DNA from: Pseudomonadota bacterium
Lineage (GTDB): Bacteria; Desulfobacterota; Binatia; Binatales; Binataceae
Direction of reading: 5' to 3'
NCBI GenBank assembly: GCA_021324755.1
Contig: JAJPIL010000020.1
Span: 1-64,000, forward strand
DNA: 64,000 nucleotides
Below the pieces are notes generated by a model, which was given only the letters and a program-made list of their open reading frames with translations, was not told where the DNA came from and ran no database searches. Below are positions 16,794-26,663 of this stretch, one piece after another (positions within the stretch are counted from its first letter, which is position 1; each line of letters starts with the position of its first letter). The position numbers and the translations under genes were made by a program.

Positions 16794-18200
16794 CTAGAAG
16801 GAATACATCACCGTCCAGAGCATGGTGTTCATGTAAGCAAGGTTCGGTTGATTAAAATGCGTAGGGAACGGGCGATCGGTCGACTGATCGTGGCGAAATT
16901 CCCACCTAAGCAGGACTTGCTCGGTAAGCTTGTAGTTAAACCCGAACGTTATCTCCCATAGCTGCTGAACAATACCCGTGCGGAAGCCGTCAGCGTCGTC
17001 AAAATACTCACCGCGAAGCCCCGCTTGGAGGCGGCTCGTTATGTTATAAGCGATCCATACGCCATTACCCCACCAATGCACCGAGTGGGGTATGTACACC
17101 GGCAGTATGGCCGGGAACTGTGGCAAAATCTCTGCAGGCCCTTGCTGGATCGCATAGTAAGCTTCCTCGGTGATGCTCAGGCTCGGGAACATCGGCGGCG
17201 TGTAAGTGACGAAGGTGTCGATCATCTCTCGTGGAGCGGTATTTTGTGGCTGGGTAGGACCGAATTCGTTGTTGATGGTCCAGGAAAGCCATTTCGTGGG
17301 CGTAATCACGACCCGGCTCTCCAGGTCTTGCAAGGCGTTGCGTGAGGCGATCGTATCCCACCCGCTGTTGACTCCGATTATCGCGCTCAATTTCTCGCTG
17401 AAAACATACGACGCGCGCACTCCGGTGACGGTGAACGGTTCGCCGAGATTGTAGAGCAATCCGATCGATTCGAAAAGATTAGTGGTCTGCCAGTCAGGCA
17501 ATGATTCGTAGCCGATAAGCCCATACTGGCGTCCTGCGGTCACGACAATTCCGTTGCCAATCGGAATCGTATAGGTAAGGAACGCTTGAGTCGCGTCAAG
17601 CCATCCACAAGGGCTTTGCGGACAGACGCCAGCGCGACCCGGTGCGCGATAATAGGTGGTCAGCCCATACATGACCTGGGCCGTGTTGGCCGTGTTAAGG
17701 TCCAGGACGAAACCGGGCTGGTTGGCGGCAGTGTGGTCTAGGTGAAGTTCGCCTTGAATAAGCTCAAAGTTGTTCGCTCCAAAGTAGTCGAACGCGCGGT
17801 ACAGATTGTCGCCGGTGTAGGGATAATCGAAGTTGTTTTCGTATCCCATGGCGATTAGACCGTGAACGTTAATACCAGTAGATGCCTGGATGTTCTTTTG
17901 TGCCGATTGGACTCCTTCAGTCATAAGGCGGTATAACTCGGCAATGCCCGCAAGCGCCGGGTCGAGCGCGCCCACGCCTGTGGCGGCGGTGCTTGAGGCG
18001 CTTGCACCTGGTGCGCTAGCTGACGGGGAGCTCGAAGCAGCGCCGCTAGACGTGGTCCCACTAGAGCCTTGAGCAGAAGCGTTCTGGTTACTCGCGCTCT
18101 GAGCTTCAGCTCGTACTGGAAGCGATACGAAAACAGATGGTAAAAGGAAAACTAATGATAGCGAAAGATAAACTTTAGCTAGTGACATTCTCATATTCAT
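16794..18200 (-). CDS. Outer-membrane beta-barrel protein, BBP2/OmpL-like porin
   Basis: 468 residues. A signal peptide (VYLSLSLVFLLPSVFVSLP, cleavage near ARA|EAQS) precedes a Ser/Ala-rich low-complexity segment (~35-75) and a short helical part. The rest is a series of amphipathic strands: INVHGLIAMGYENNFDYP at the barrel start, GRQYGLIGYESLPDWQTT, VRASYVFSEKLSAIIGVN, WLSWTINNEFG, and a terminal strand YMNTMLWTVMYSF with C-terminal Phe, the usual BAM recognition end. The pattern matches putative beta-barrel porin-2 proteins. Probably a diffusion channel; substrate unknown. The gene lies upstream of the MHS transporter on the same strand. Confidence 0.85.
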   Translation of the reverse strand: MNMRMSLAKVYLSLSLVFLLPSVFVSLPVRAEAQSASNQNASAQGSSGTTSSGAASSSPSASAPGASASSTAATGVGALDPALAGIAELYRLMTEGVQSAQKNIQASTGINVHGLIAMGYENNFDYPYTGDNLYRAFDYFGANNFELIQGELHLDHTAANQPGFVLDLNTANTAQVMYGLTTYYRAPGRAGVCPQSPCGWLDATQAFLTYTIPIGNGIVVTAGRQYGLIGYESLPDWQTTNLFESIGLLYNLGEPFTVTGVRASYVFSEKLSAIIGVNSGWDTIASRNALQDLESRVVITPTKWLSWTINNEFGPTQPQNTAPREMIDTFVTYTPPMFPSLSITEEAYYAIQQGPAEILPQFPAILPVYIPHSVHWWGNGVWIAYNITSRLQAGLRGEYFDDADGFRTGIVQQLWEITFGFNYKLTEQVLLRWEFRHDQSTDRPFPTHFNQPNLAYMNTMLWTVMYSF

Positions 18201-19452
18201 TCTCGCTCATCATACGAATGATCAATCACTTGCCTGTAGCCTGTACCCCGTTCGATTTCTTAAGCAACGTTTACCGTCAACAGACCGTCCGCCCCCGGAG
18301 TGAACCGCGGCACATAGGCACGAAGCATGCCAAGTTTCTTTGCTACCAAGCTGACGAAAAACTCTGGAGTTAGGGCCCACTTCGCTGCATCAGGCTACGC
18401 CGGACGCTAACCAACCTAGAGCGCAAAATGTGCGTGAAATGGGCAAATGCACGTGGGATAAGCAAGGCTGAGCGGATTTGCTTGCCAGTGCTGAGTTGCC
18501 CTGGGCCTCTACTTAAAACTTTGCAAACTTAAAGCTTTGCAAACTACAATGCCCCTCAGCACGGTCTGTAAGCGATCGCAGCGATCGCCAAGGTGGGCGT
18601 TTAAACTGGGTCATGCAACAAAAAGGCGGGTTAAACCATTACTCGGCAGAAGCCAAGAGCGACTGGCCCGACTCCTCAGGAAACCGTGTGGAAGGTTTCC
18701 CACAAGATCTGTTTGGATGCGGCCCTGTTTGATTTCTATCTGAGCTGCTCTTGTGCGCTATCGGACTTTCCTATTGGCGCACCGACCCGACCGCTAGCCA
18801 GGCAAAGGCTGGCGAGACAAATAAAAAATGAAGAACTCGGGTGTTTTATAGCCGGAGCTGGCGGCTTTTAAAGCCATACGCGGTGTTCGTTGGGCTGCGC
18901 GCAAACGTTGAGAAGGGTTGGTGGCCCGATTGATTTTGTCGAGCCTGATTAGACTCCGAAAAAGCGCTCTAAAAGCCGCGTCTTGGCGATTTCGGGGCCG
19001 TTTGCAAAAACACCCAGCGCAAAGTCAGGAACCCCCTGACGCTAACTAGCACCTTGCGCACACGCCGCAAAGTCAGGTTATCGCTGCGAAGATAACCTCC
19101 CTGTCGCCGCCATCGGTCAAGTGTGCGATCTGCGTTCTGATGGCTCGGACTGCTGGGGTTAGACCATCGCAGAAATCACCCGCATGCGCATAATACTCCT
19201 CTTGTAAAGAGCAAGCTTCCCTGGCCTCGCAAGCAGGCATCTTTGCCTATTTAACGCGCACGGTTGCCTACTTATAGGGCACGGACGGCTTACCGAAGTC
19301 CTTCACCTCGTGTTAATTGGCCGCGTTGCAAACTCTCTCGGTGTTGGCATCGCCGTTGCAGTGAGCGCTGGTAATGAGCCACCGGATCGTCAAGGACGTT
19401 TCTTCGTGCCGACGGTTTTAGTGGCGACTAATGGGGAGGAGTCTACGCGCTA
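18201..19452. other. Long non-coding region between porin and APC permease
   Basis: 1.25 kb with no convincing gene on either strand. It holds a near-direct repeat CTTTGCAAACT at about 18522 and 18534, and the paired hairpins listed at 19019-19098. The last ~20 bases carry the permease SD (GGGGAGGA). The region must contain the divergent promoters of the flanking genes. Confidence 0.5.
19019..19098. repeat. Direct repeats, each attached to a hairpin
   Basis: CGCAAAGTCAGG occurs twice (from about 19019 and 19068). The first copy forms a stem GTCAGG-AACCC-CCTGAC (19024-19040). The second runs into a perfect 8-bp stem AGGTTATC (19075-19082)/GATAACCT (19091-19098) with an 8-base loop. No T tract follows, so they are not classical terminators; a regulatory or structured-RNA element is possible. 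Confidence 0.5.
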
Positions 19453-21120
19453 ATGGAAGAGCGGCCAAAAATGCAGCCAACACTGGGGTTGACCGGAGTA
19501 ACTGTAAACGCGATGGCTTTAATCGCGCCAGGGGCTTTTCTGTGGATCACGTTTGTGCTCCAGGCTGGATACGCGTTTCCGTCTGGGCTTGACATGTGGC
19601 CGGGGTTACTTTTGGCCCTTGTGCTAGCCTACGCAACTGCCGTGTCGTACTCGGAGCTCGCCAAGCTTTATCCGGGAGCTGGCAGTTCTTATCTATTTGC
19701 TGAACAGGCGTTTTTGAACAACACGCAAGCTTACCGTTTTGCACGAATTGCCAAGTTTATCGTGGGCTGGGCCTCGCATCTGTACTACTGGGTCTATCCA
19801 GGCGTAATGGTCGCGACAATCGGCGTAATGCTCGGATATATCGTAGGCAATTTCTTCCCGTCGGTCATTAATGCGGCGATTCCAGGCCCGCTGTTTATGG
19901 CCCTAATGGCTATCCTTTCGGCCTACGCCATCTCGTACATCGCGTTTCGGGGAGTTACTGGCTCGACAATAACCAACGTCGTAATTAACGTGGTCCAAAT
20001 TGCGGCGCTTCTGTTTTTTTCCGCGCTCGCTATCGCATACCGCTTAGGCCATCCCGAGGGCTCGACTGGTTTGACGCTCAACGACGCTGGCAACACGGTC
20101 AAGACAGTCGTTCATTATAGCCTTCAGGGTGACAATCCGTCCCATCCGAGCGCATGGTCGGTAGTTTTCCCGCACTCCTTTAGTTGGGCCATGCTTCAGG
20201 CCACCGTCGCAATTTTGTTGCTGGTAGGCTTTGAGTCGGCTACCGCGCTAGGCGAAGAAGCAAAAGACCCCAAGCGGGATGTGCCTCGGGGAGTGCTACT
20301 TTCGCTGACAATTCAAGGACTCGTTTGCTACATGTTCGAGTATTTCGCGGCCAACTACTTCCTCAACAGCGGCTATGGACTTGGCAGCGCTAAAAGCTCC
20401 GCGGCTCCCGTTGGTGACATGATGGTGATCGTTGGCGACGCCCTGCTGGGAAACCGGGGTCATGTTTTCATGCTGCTCGAGGCCCTGACCGTTTTTCTAG
20501 CGCTTGTCGGTACTACCTTAAGCTGTATCAACACAGGAGCGCGAGTAACGTACGCGATGGGCCGAGATGAGGAGTTGCCAACCCATTTTGGGCTCCTTCA
20601 TGGACGGAATTTGACCCCTTATCGCGCGATCTGGACGCTCGCCACCATTAGCGCGGTCCTTGGCGCTTACGGAGCGATCTATTACTTCGGCGGCTCGGCT
20701 GCTCCACCAGACAGCGCGATCGCGCAATTACCGCACAACATCTGGTACTCCGTGGGTATCAAGTCGAACGCCCAACTTGCGAGCTTGCCAAACGGCCTTT
20801 TGCTGATAACTTTAGTATCTAACTTCGGCACGTTTGTGCTTTACGGACTTACTAACGTCATTTGTATAGTGGCGTATGCCGAACGACACGATTTCAGGGG
20901 CTTTCGGCACGGCGTGATCCCTGTTTTCGGCGCGCTGGCCAACCTCGCTTGTCTTGCTTTTTACGTGATCGGCCCGTTCGAGGGGCTCGGTAGCGTCAAG
21001 GAGCCTCTCCTAGCTCTAGTGATCGCGGTTATCTGGGGAGCGTACGGTTGGGCTTACTTCGCGGTTACGTCTCGAAAGCGAGGCAGGCAAACACTGCTAG
21101 AATCGTCGCGGCCGGCGTAA
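19453..21120 (+). CDS. APC superfamily amino-acid/amine permease
   Basis: 555 residues; ATG preceded by GGGGAGGA. The opening LGLTGVTVNAMALIAPGAF is typical of APC helix 1. About 12-13 hydrophobic segments follow; a conserved mid-protein stretch reads VGFESATALGEEAKDPKRD and then VPRGVLLS, the classic helix 6-7 loop of amino-acid permeases. Another stretch, NTGARVTYAMGRDEELP, matches helix 8 and its loop. It should import amino acids or amines with H+ or by exchange; specificity is unknown. Stands alone, on the opposite strand to the porin. Confidence 0.92.
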   Translation: MEERPKMQPTLGLTGVTVNAMALIAPGAFLWITFVLQAGYAFPSGLDMWPGLLLALVLAYATAVSYSELAKLYPGAGSSYLFAEQAFLNNTQAYRFARIAKFIVGWASHLYYWVYPGVMVATIGVMLGYIVGNFFPSVINAAIPGPLFMALMAILSAYAISYIAFRGVTGSTITNVVINVVQIAALLFFSALAIAYRLGHPEGSTGLTLNDAGNTVKTVVHYSLQGDNPSHPSAWSVVFPHSFSWAMLQATVAILLLVGFESATALGEEAKDPKRDVPRGVLLSLTIQGLVCYMFEYFAANYFLNSGYGLGSAKSSAAPVGDMMVIVGDALLGNRGHVFMLLEALTVFLALVGTTLSCINTGARVTYAMGRDEELPTHFGLLHGRNLTPYRAIWTLATISAVLGAYGAIYYFGGSAAPPDSAIAQLPHNIWYSVGIKSNAQLASLPNGLLLITLVSNFGTFVLYGLTNVICIVAYAERHDFRGFRHGVIPVFGALANLACLAFYVIGPFEGLGSVKEPLLALVIAVIWGAYGWAYFAVTSRKRGRQTLLESSRPA

Positions 21121-21803
21121 AGTTTATCCGGTATCGAAAATCACTTCGTGGTAATCGTCAATTCCGACCTGCGATTGAGGACGGCGATCAGACGTGCTCG
21201 AGGGGGCCCAACAGCCGGCGACGTCTTTAATAATCGTGCTCATCGCTTCTCTTCTTAGTGTGTCCGGGGTTTTTCAGTGCGCTTAGCCATCCGTAGCGCG
21301 CGCGTAAGTGCGAAGCCTTCGATTCCGAAGCGGGCCGTAACCAACGAGCTTTGCTACTTCTAGGTTCTTTTCAGGCCGGCCCGAGGCTGTCGAAAAAATC
21401 TTTTTCGCAGTAAAGCGCGATGTCGATATTGCCACCACCGTGGGCTCTAAAAATGCGAACTATGGACTGCCGCCGGAGGAGCTCTGACTGTTCGCTTCAC
21501 CCTAGCGCGACTTTTTCGTAAGGGCGTGTTTTGGGCTGCCGAGACCGCACGCAGCTTATATGGGGAGCTTTTCGCCAGATGTCGTGTAGTTTAAAGGCCG
21601 CGCATCTGCGACAGCGAAACAGGAAGGGAGTTGCACACCAATCCGGATGACACAACCGAGCGAAGTTCTAGTCGATCGACGTGCGGGCAGAGAGCAAAAA
21701 CGATCGGCGAGCCTGTTGCTCAATGTTCAAGGTCGCAAACGTCATTAGCGAACCCACAATATAGTACTTAGCAACTGTGGACGGTTTGACCGGTGAACAC
21801 TTA
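21121..21803. other. Intergenic region; nothing recognised
   Basis: About 680 bases between permease and phosphatase. No open frame with recognisable content, no strong hairpin. The phosphatase promoter should lie towards its right end. Confidence 0.5.
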
Positions 21804-22643
21804 ATGAGCCGAAGCTTCAAGCTCAGCGCTCGAGGTGATAATTACGACGCCGCGGTCGTTACCGACGTCGGAACGGTGCGAGTCAACAACGAAGACGCGT
21901 GCGTTTTATGGGGCGACGGCAAAGGTGAAGTGCTGGTGGCGGTGGCTGACGGTATTGGTGGCTATGAGGGGGGCGAAATCGCCAGCAGACTCGCGGTAGA
22001 GATCACGCTCGAGAGCTATCGCGACGCACCAGCCTCGTGGGGACCAGCTAGGCGGCTGTTGAGAGCGGTTCAGCGCGCGAATATCGAAATTCGTAATCGC
22101 GCCCTGGTTGTGCCCGAACTAAGTCGCATGGGCACCACGCTTACAGCGGCTGTGATATCCAACGGTACGCTCTTTGCGGCGCACGTGGGTGACTGCAGGC
22201 TGTACATCGTTCGCCAAAGCAAACTTACCCAGCTAAGCCGCGACCACACCGTGGTTGCCGACTGGATTCGCGCGGGAATCGTACGACGAGAATTCGCTGC
22301 CAACCATCCTCAACGCTCCGTGCTCAGCCGAGCTATAGGTCAAGAGTTGATAGTAGCGATCGACAGGATCACGATGCCCCTCAAAAGCGACGACGTGGTG
22401 CTCATCTGCAGTGATGGCCTGTACAGTGTTATTAGCGAAGAGGAGTTAAAGGAGATTTCTGCCCGTTCCCCGGTCGAGGCGGCATGTGAAACGCTCATCG
22501 ATGAAGCAAATCGGCGGGGAACCGCCGATAACTTGACCGTCGCGATAGTGCGATTTTTCGGCGATACGCCGCACCTTCCAGGTGGGCCATTTGAGCGCGT
22601 GCGAAGCTGGTTTTGCGCGCTGACAGGAATAGGCCGTCGATAG
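21804..22643 (+). CDS. PP2C-type Ser/Thr protein phosphatase
   Basis: 279 residues from the ATG at 21804 (a GTG at 21777 adds nine residues; neither has a strong SD). All PP2C motifs are visible in order: DVGTVRVNNEDA, ADGIGGYEGGEIAS, MGTTLTAA, HVGDCRLYIV, SRDHTVV, SRAIG, CSDGLYSVI and TADNLTVAIV. The Asp residues that bind the two Mn/Mg ions are intact, so the enzyme should be active. It is soluble, with no membrane segment. The kinase gene follows 71 bases downstream on the same strand, which makes this a matched kinase/phosphatase signalling pair of the PknB/PstP type. Confidence 0.95.
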   Translation: MSRSFKLSARGDNYDAAVVTDVGTVRVNNEDACVLWGDGKGEVLVAVADGIGGYEGGEIASRLAVEITLESYRDAPASWGPARRLLRAVQRANIEIRNRALVVPELSRMGTTLTAAVISNGTLFAAHVGDCRLYIVRQSKLTQLSRDHTVVADWIRAGIVRREFAANHPQRSVLSRAIGQELIVAIDRITMPLKSDDVVLICSDGLYSVISEEELKEISARSPVEAACETLIDEANRRGTADNLTVAIVRFFGDTPHLPGGPFERVRSWFCALTGIGRR

Positions 22644-22714
22644 GTAGACGCCCTGCAAGCAACGCTTAATTGCGCTCGCCTTTTGGTAGTGATAGCTTAG
22701 GCACGGGCTTTTCG

Positions 22715-23728
<1,014 letters not shown>

Positions 23729-24048
23729 TAAAAGCTCCAGCATGGGCATCTAACGATAGCTACTTAGCTCAGCCCAACTTGCCGTTGCCTCGAGCGGCCT
23801 TTTTAGCGGCGATGTGCTAGAGTTGCTCGTTTACGCAGATGCGAAGCGTCGGCTGCAGGCCGGCTAAGCAGTTGCTGCAAAACCGCTTGTACCGATGCCA
23901 GCACGGTCACAAAATTTCCGTTCCGGTAACCCGCCGTTCGCTACGAAGGATCGTTTGACTCTTTGGGCACGCGGCGGCAACCGTTATGGCGTAGGCGGAA
24001 AGTTTAAAAAACGAAGAGCGCGCAAGTTAATGGGGAACTTAACGTGGG
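23729..24048. other. Intergenic region; nothing recognised
   Basis: About 320 bases between the kinase and the Dam gene. No gene and no strong hairpin seen. Confidence 0.5.
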
Positions 24049-24903
24049 ATGGCTTCAAGTAAGCGAGTTGCGGAACACGCGCACTGCGGGCCTTGCGTTC
24101 GATTCGAGGTTCCCGCTGCTGTGAGGCCGCCCCTCAAATGGGCAGGAGGCAAGCGCTGGCTCGTGCCCCATATAGCCCGGCTATGGTGGCCCGAGCGATG
24201 GCGGCGTCTCGTGGAGCCTCTATGTGGAGGGCTTGCGGTCGCGCTCAGCCTTAAGCCCGAGCGTGCCCTTTTGAACGACGCCAATCCCCATTTGGTCAAT
24301 TTCTATCGGTGGCTCAAGCGAGGACTCAAGATCGATCTTGAAATGGCAAACGACCGGGAGCTTTTCTACCGCCACCGTGCGCGCTTCAATCAACTCATTC
24401 GCGAAGGCAAAGAGGACTCGGCGGAGGCGGCGGCGCTCTTCTACTACCTAAACCGCACGGGCTACAACGGACTTTGCCGCTTCAATCGCAAGGGCGAGTT
24501 CAACGTCCCCTTCGGGCGGTACAAGAAAATTACATATAAACGCGATTTCAGCGAGTACGTCGCCGTCTTCTCCCGCTGGGAGTTTACGTGCGGCGACTTC
24601 GAGTCAGTAAAGCTTCAAGCCGACGACTTCGTGTACGCCGACCCTCCATACGACGTCGAATTCACCCAGTACTCAAAGGACGGATTTTCGTGGGACGACC
24701 AGGTCAGGCTTGCGCGCGCACTTGCCTCCCATCCAGGGCCAGTGATTATCTCCAATCAGGCGACCGAACGCATAATCTGCCTTTACCGCGAACTTGGCTT
24801 TGAAATCGCTATTCTCGCGGCTCCCCGGCTGATAAGCTGCACCGGAGACCGCACCCCTGTGAAAGAAGTTTTAGCGACGCGAAACTGCGTATCTGTCTCG
24901 TGA
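24049..24903 (+). CDS. dam: Dam-type N6-adenine DNA methyltransferase (orphan)
   Basis: 284 residues from the ATG; homologues usually begin at the motif PPLKWAGGKRWL (here residues 27-38), so a GTG at 24121 is a credible alternative start. Other family motifs: LVEPLCGGLAVAL (motif I-like), LLNDANPHLVNFYRWLKRG, YYLNRTGYNGLCRFNRKG, PFGRYKK, and the catalytic DPPY (~199-202). Dam family enzymes methylate the A of GATC; specificity here is by family only. No restriction partner is adjacent. The neighbouring phage-type genes suggest acquisition from a phage or island. Confidence 0.92.
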   Translation: MASSKRVAEHAHCGPCVRFEVPAAVRPPLKWAGGKRWLVPHIARLWWPERWRRLVEPLCGGLAVALSLKPERALLNDANPHLVNFYRWLKRGLKIDLEMANDRELFYRHRARFNQLIREGKEDSAEAAALFYYLNRTGYNGLCRFNRKGEFNVPFGRYKKITYKRDFSEYVAVFSRWEFTCGDFESVKLQADDFVYADPPYDVEFTQYSKDGFSWDDQVRLARALASHPGPVIISNQATERIICLYRELGFEIAILAAPRLISCTGDRTPVKEVLATRNCVSVS

Positions 24904-25277
24904 TGCCCGCTCTGGGAGCGTTGTCCCACAGACGATAATTCCTGCGCTCAAGCACGGCGGCTACCCTCGCTCTAGATGCGACAGTACGCGACGGGCCTGT
25001 CTTGTGCGCCGGCCATTCGCTCCTTGTCGGCTTAGCCTGACTGGGAATCCTGGGAGAAGGCGAGATTGTCTTCCTTATTGTAGCCGAGGGTCACCGTATT
25101 CCTTGAGTTTCTCGCGCGAGCTTCTCTCGCCGCAGGCAGAACTTCCGCGAGAAGCTACTGTGACAACGGTCTGCTGCCACTTCTCTCAGTGCTATCCTGC
25201 TCCCTCCCCTTCAGAGAGCGTTTGCTTGTAGGCACTCAAGCTAAAGCACTTGCCCCTGCCTTTCGCCCGCGTATTCT
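24904..25277. other. Intergenic region; nothing recognised
   Basis: About 370 bases between convergent genes. No frame with recognisable content; no clear terminator found on either strand. Confidence 0.45.
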
Positions 25278-25682
25278 CTAACATCTCAGTGAATCAGGAG
25301 GGAGAAGGTCGGGATCGTCAAATTCAACGGAGATGAACACGCGCCATGCAGCCTCCGCCTGTTGCATCGCGAAGTAATAAGCTAAAATCGCTTCGGCAAC
25401 CGCCTGCGCCATAAGGTCTCTCCCTGGAACGAAAACTCTGAACGTGCCTGGGGATGCTAACCAGGCGCCGCCGTTTTCCAACAACAGCACCCTGCCGTAT
25501 CTCCATCCCTCGACCTTCCAAAGGAGCTGGGGATCCGCCTCATCGAGCAGTTCTTCAACTCTTATTCGCGCCCGAAGAGCCTCCATGTATGCGGCCTTAT
25601 ACGCTTCGCGGAAGGTCGAACGTTTTACCTGCAAGGCGGTTTTAAGCGGTTGCGATTTGGAATGGTCAATCGAGGTTCTCAT
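25278..25682 (-). CDS. Hypothetical protein, coupled to HExxE-type protein
   Basis: 134 residues from the ATG at 25682, directly after GGAGGAGGTG. No family recognised. The sequence is helical and charged (FREAYKAAYMEALRARIRV, EELLDEADPQLLW), then a short beta part (GRVLLLENGGAWLASP), then a helix AQAVAEAILAYYFAMQQAE. It overlaps the upstream HExxE gene by 17 bases, so the two are co-translated. The setting suggests a phage or mobile-element accessory gene. Confidence 0.6.
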   Translation of the reverse strand: MRTSIDHSKSQPLKTALQVKRSTFREAYKAAYMEALRARIRVEELLDEADPQLLWKVEGWRYGRVLLLENGGAWLASPGTFRVFVPGRDLMAQAVAEAILAYYFAMQQAEAAWRVFISVEFDDPDLLPPDSLRC

Positions 25683-26082
25683 CACCTCCTCCTTTCAGAT
25701 AGTCCTGCCAGTTGACGCTAAGCCGCTTGGCAAGAACGCGCTCCACGAGTTCGGCCGTGGCGTGCTCCCATCGATAAGGCGCGCGCGGGTCGTCGCCCGG
25801 CTCGCCGTCGCCACCATAGTTCATATCCAAGGCATCAACTTCTTCCGTAGTGATTCCAGACAAGCGGCAAAGAAGCGCCTCGACCATCTCGTGTACTAAC
25901 AATAGAAAGGGATACAAAGGATTTTGTCTTTGCTCTTCCCTGCTGATACGTATCTCGAGCGTGTCGCCTTGCCACCACCAGTCGCCCCGAGTCGCGTAGC
26001 GATGCTCACTAGCGGGAATTAGGCGCGAGCGGATTAGCAGCAAATCCGGAAGCTGATTGCCTGCTTTGATATGGCGACTCAT
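25666..26082 (-). CDS. Phage-type protein with HExxE motif
   Basis: 138 residues from the ATG at 26082; the frame is open to a GTG at 26148, but homolog-like sequence begins after the ATG. The core is a WWWQGDTLEIRISRE strand section followed by PFLLLVHEMVEALLCRLSG, in which HEMVE resembles a metal-binding HExxE/H helix, and then DDPRAPYRWEHATAELVER. I recognise this layout from hypothetical proteins in phages and prophages; peptidase activity is unproven. Overlaps the next gene by 17 bases. Likely prophage or island remnant together with the neighbouring Dam methylase. Confidence 0.65.
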   Translation of the reverse strand: MSRHIKAGNQLPDLLLIRSRLIPASEHRYATRGDWWWQGDTLEIRISREEQRQNPLYPFLLLVHEMVEALLCRLSGITTEEVDALDMNYGGDGEPGDDPRAPYRWEHATAELVERVLAKRLSVNWQDYLKGGGDENLD

Positions 26083-26154
26083 CGCATGTTGCTTCTTAGC
26101 GAAAATTTCAGCTTGACAGCGGAGCATCAGCGCAAGCGTCACATCCACGGTTGT

Positions 26155-26475
26155 TCATCGCAACCCTGGCGTGACGACCGTATAGCCGCCGAACCCGTTG
26201 GGGTTAATGAAACTCAACGGACGGCCTGGAGTAACGACGGTATAGCCACCGAACCCGTTGGGATTGACGAACGTCAACGGACGACCTGGAGTAGTGACGG
26301 TATAACCGCCGAACCCGTTCGGATTGACGAAAGTCAACGGCTGGCCAGGAGTGATGATAGTGTAGCTGCCGAATGCGTTGGGATTGACAAAGCTCAATCC
26401 TTGAGCGTGAGCGAGCGCTGGCAGAACCGACGTGAAAAGTAGCGTCACTATCAACGTTACTAACTTGCGCTTCAT
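26155..26475 (-). CDS. Secreted protein made of four 20-residue repeats
   Basis: 106 residues from an ATG with a strong SD (AGGAGGTATCACAGCG). A signal peptide (MKRKLVTLIVTLLFTSVLP, cleavage near AHA|QG) is followed almost immediately by four tandem units of 20 residues with consensus LTFVNPNGFGGYTVVTPGRP; nothing else is present. The units are rich in Gly, Asn, Pro and aromatic residues, and would be expected to form a small repetitive beta structure outside the cytoplasm or in the periplasm. No family recognised. Divergently transcribed from the zinc-finger gene at 26664. Confidence 0.8.
   Translation of the reverse strand: MKRKLVTLIVTLLFTSVLPALAHAQGLSFVNPNAFGSYTIITPGQPLTFVNPNGFGGYTVTTPGRPLTFVNPNGFGGYTVVTPGRPLSFINPNGFGGYTVVTPGLR
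26161..26400 (-). repeat. Four 60-bp tandem repeats in coding sequence
   Basis: Units at 26161-26220, 26221-26280, 26281-26340 and 26341-26400 keep an exact 60-bp period with no indels; the outer copy (26341-26400) is the most diverged. Many differences between the inner units fall in third codon positions. Shared core on the plus strand: CCGAACCCGTTSGG. Confidence 0.95.
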
Positions 26476-26663
26476 CGCTGTGATACCTCCTCGTGTCAAC
26501 TTACTGCCAGACTATTGCTTTTTCTTTTTTTCCGTCAATATGATTTTTAAAGATTCATATGATTATACGGTGCGCATCGAAAAAGGCGGTTCGATAACAC
26601 AAAGGTCTTTTGATATGGCAATTAACATTTGACGCACACAACAACGCTGGACGAGAAAGCAAG
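26476..26663. promoter_or_regulatory. AT-rich divergent promoter region
   Basis: A distinctly AT-rich stretch (especially 26510-26640, with a T-rich run and a palindromic TCATATGA at about 26554) between two divergent genes. It is the natural place for both promoters; no specific -35/-10 pair is clear enough to fix. Confidence 0.4.

Noticed and set aside
26071-26442. 123-codon plus-strand frame across the 60-bp repeats, and the idea of a CRISPR array there
   Set aside because: The repeat is contiguous with no spacers, and the minus strand has a strong SD, a signal peptide and repeated protein sequence; the plus frame is its shadow.
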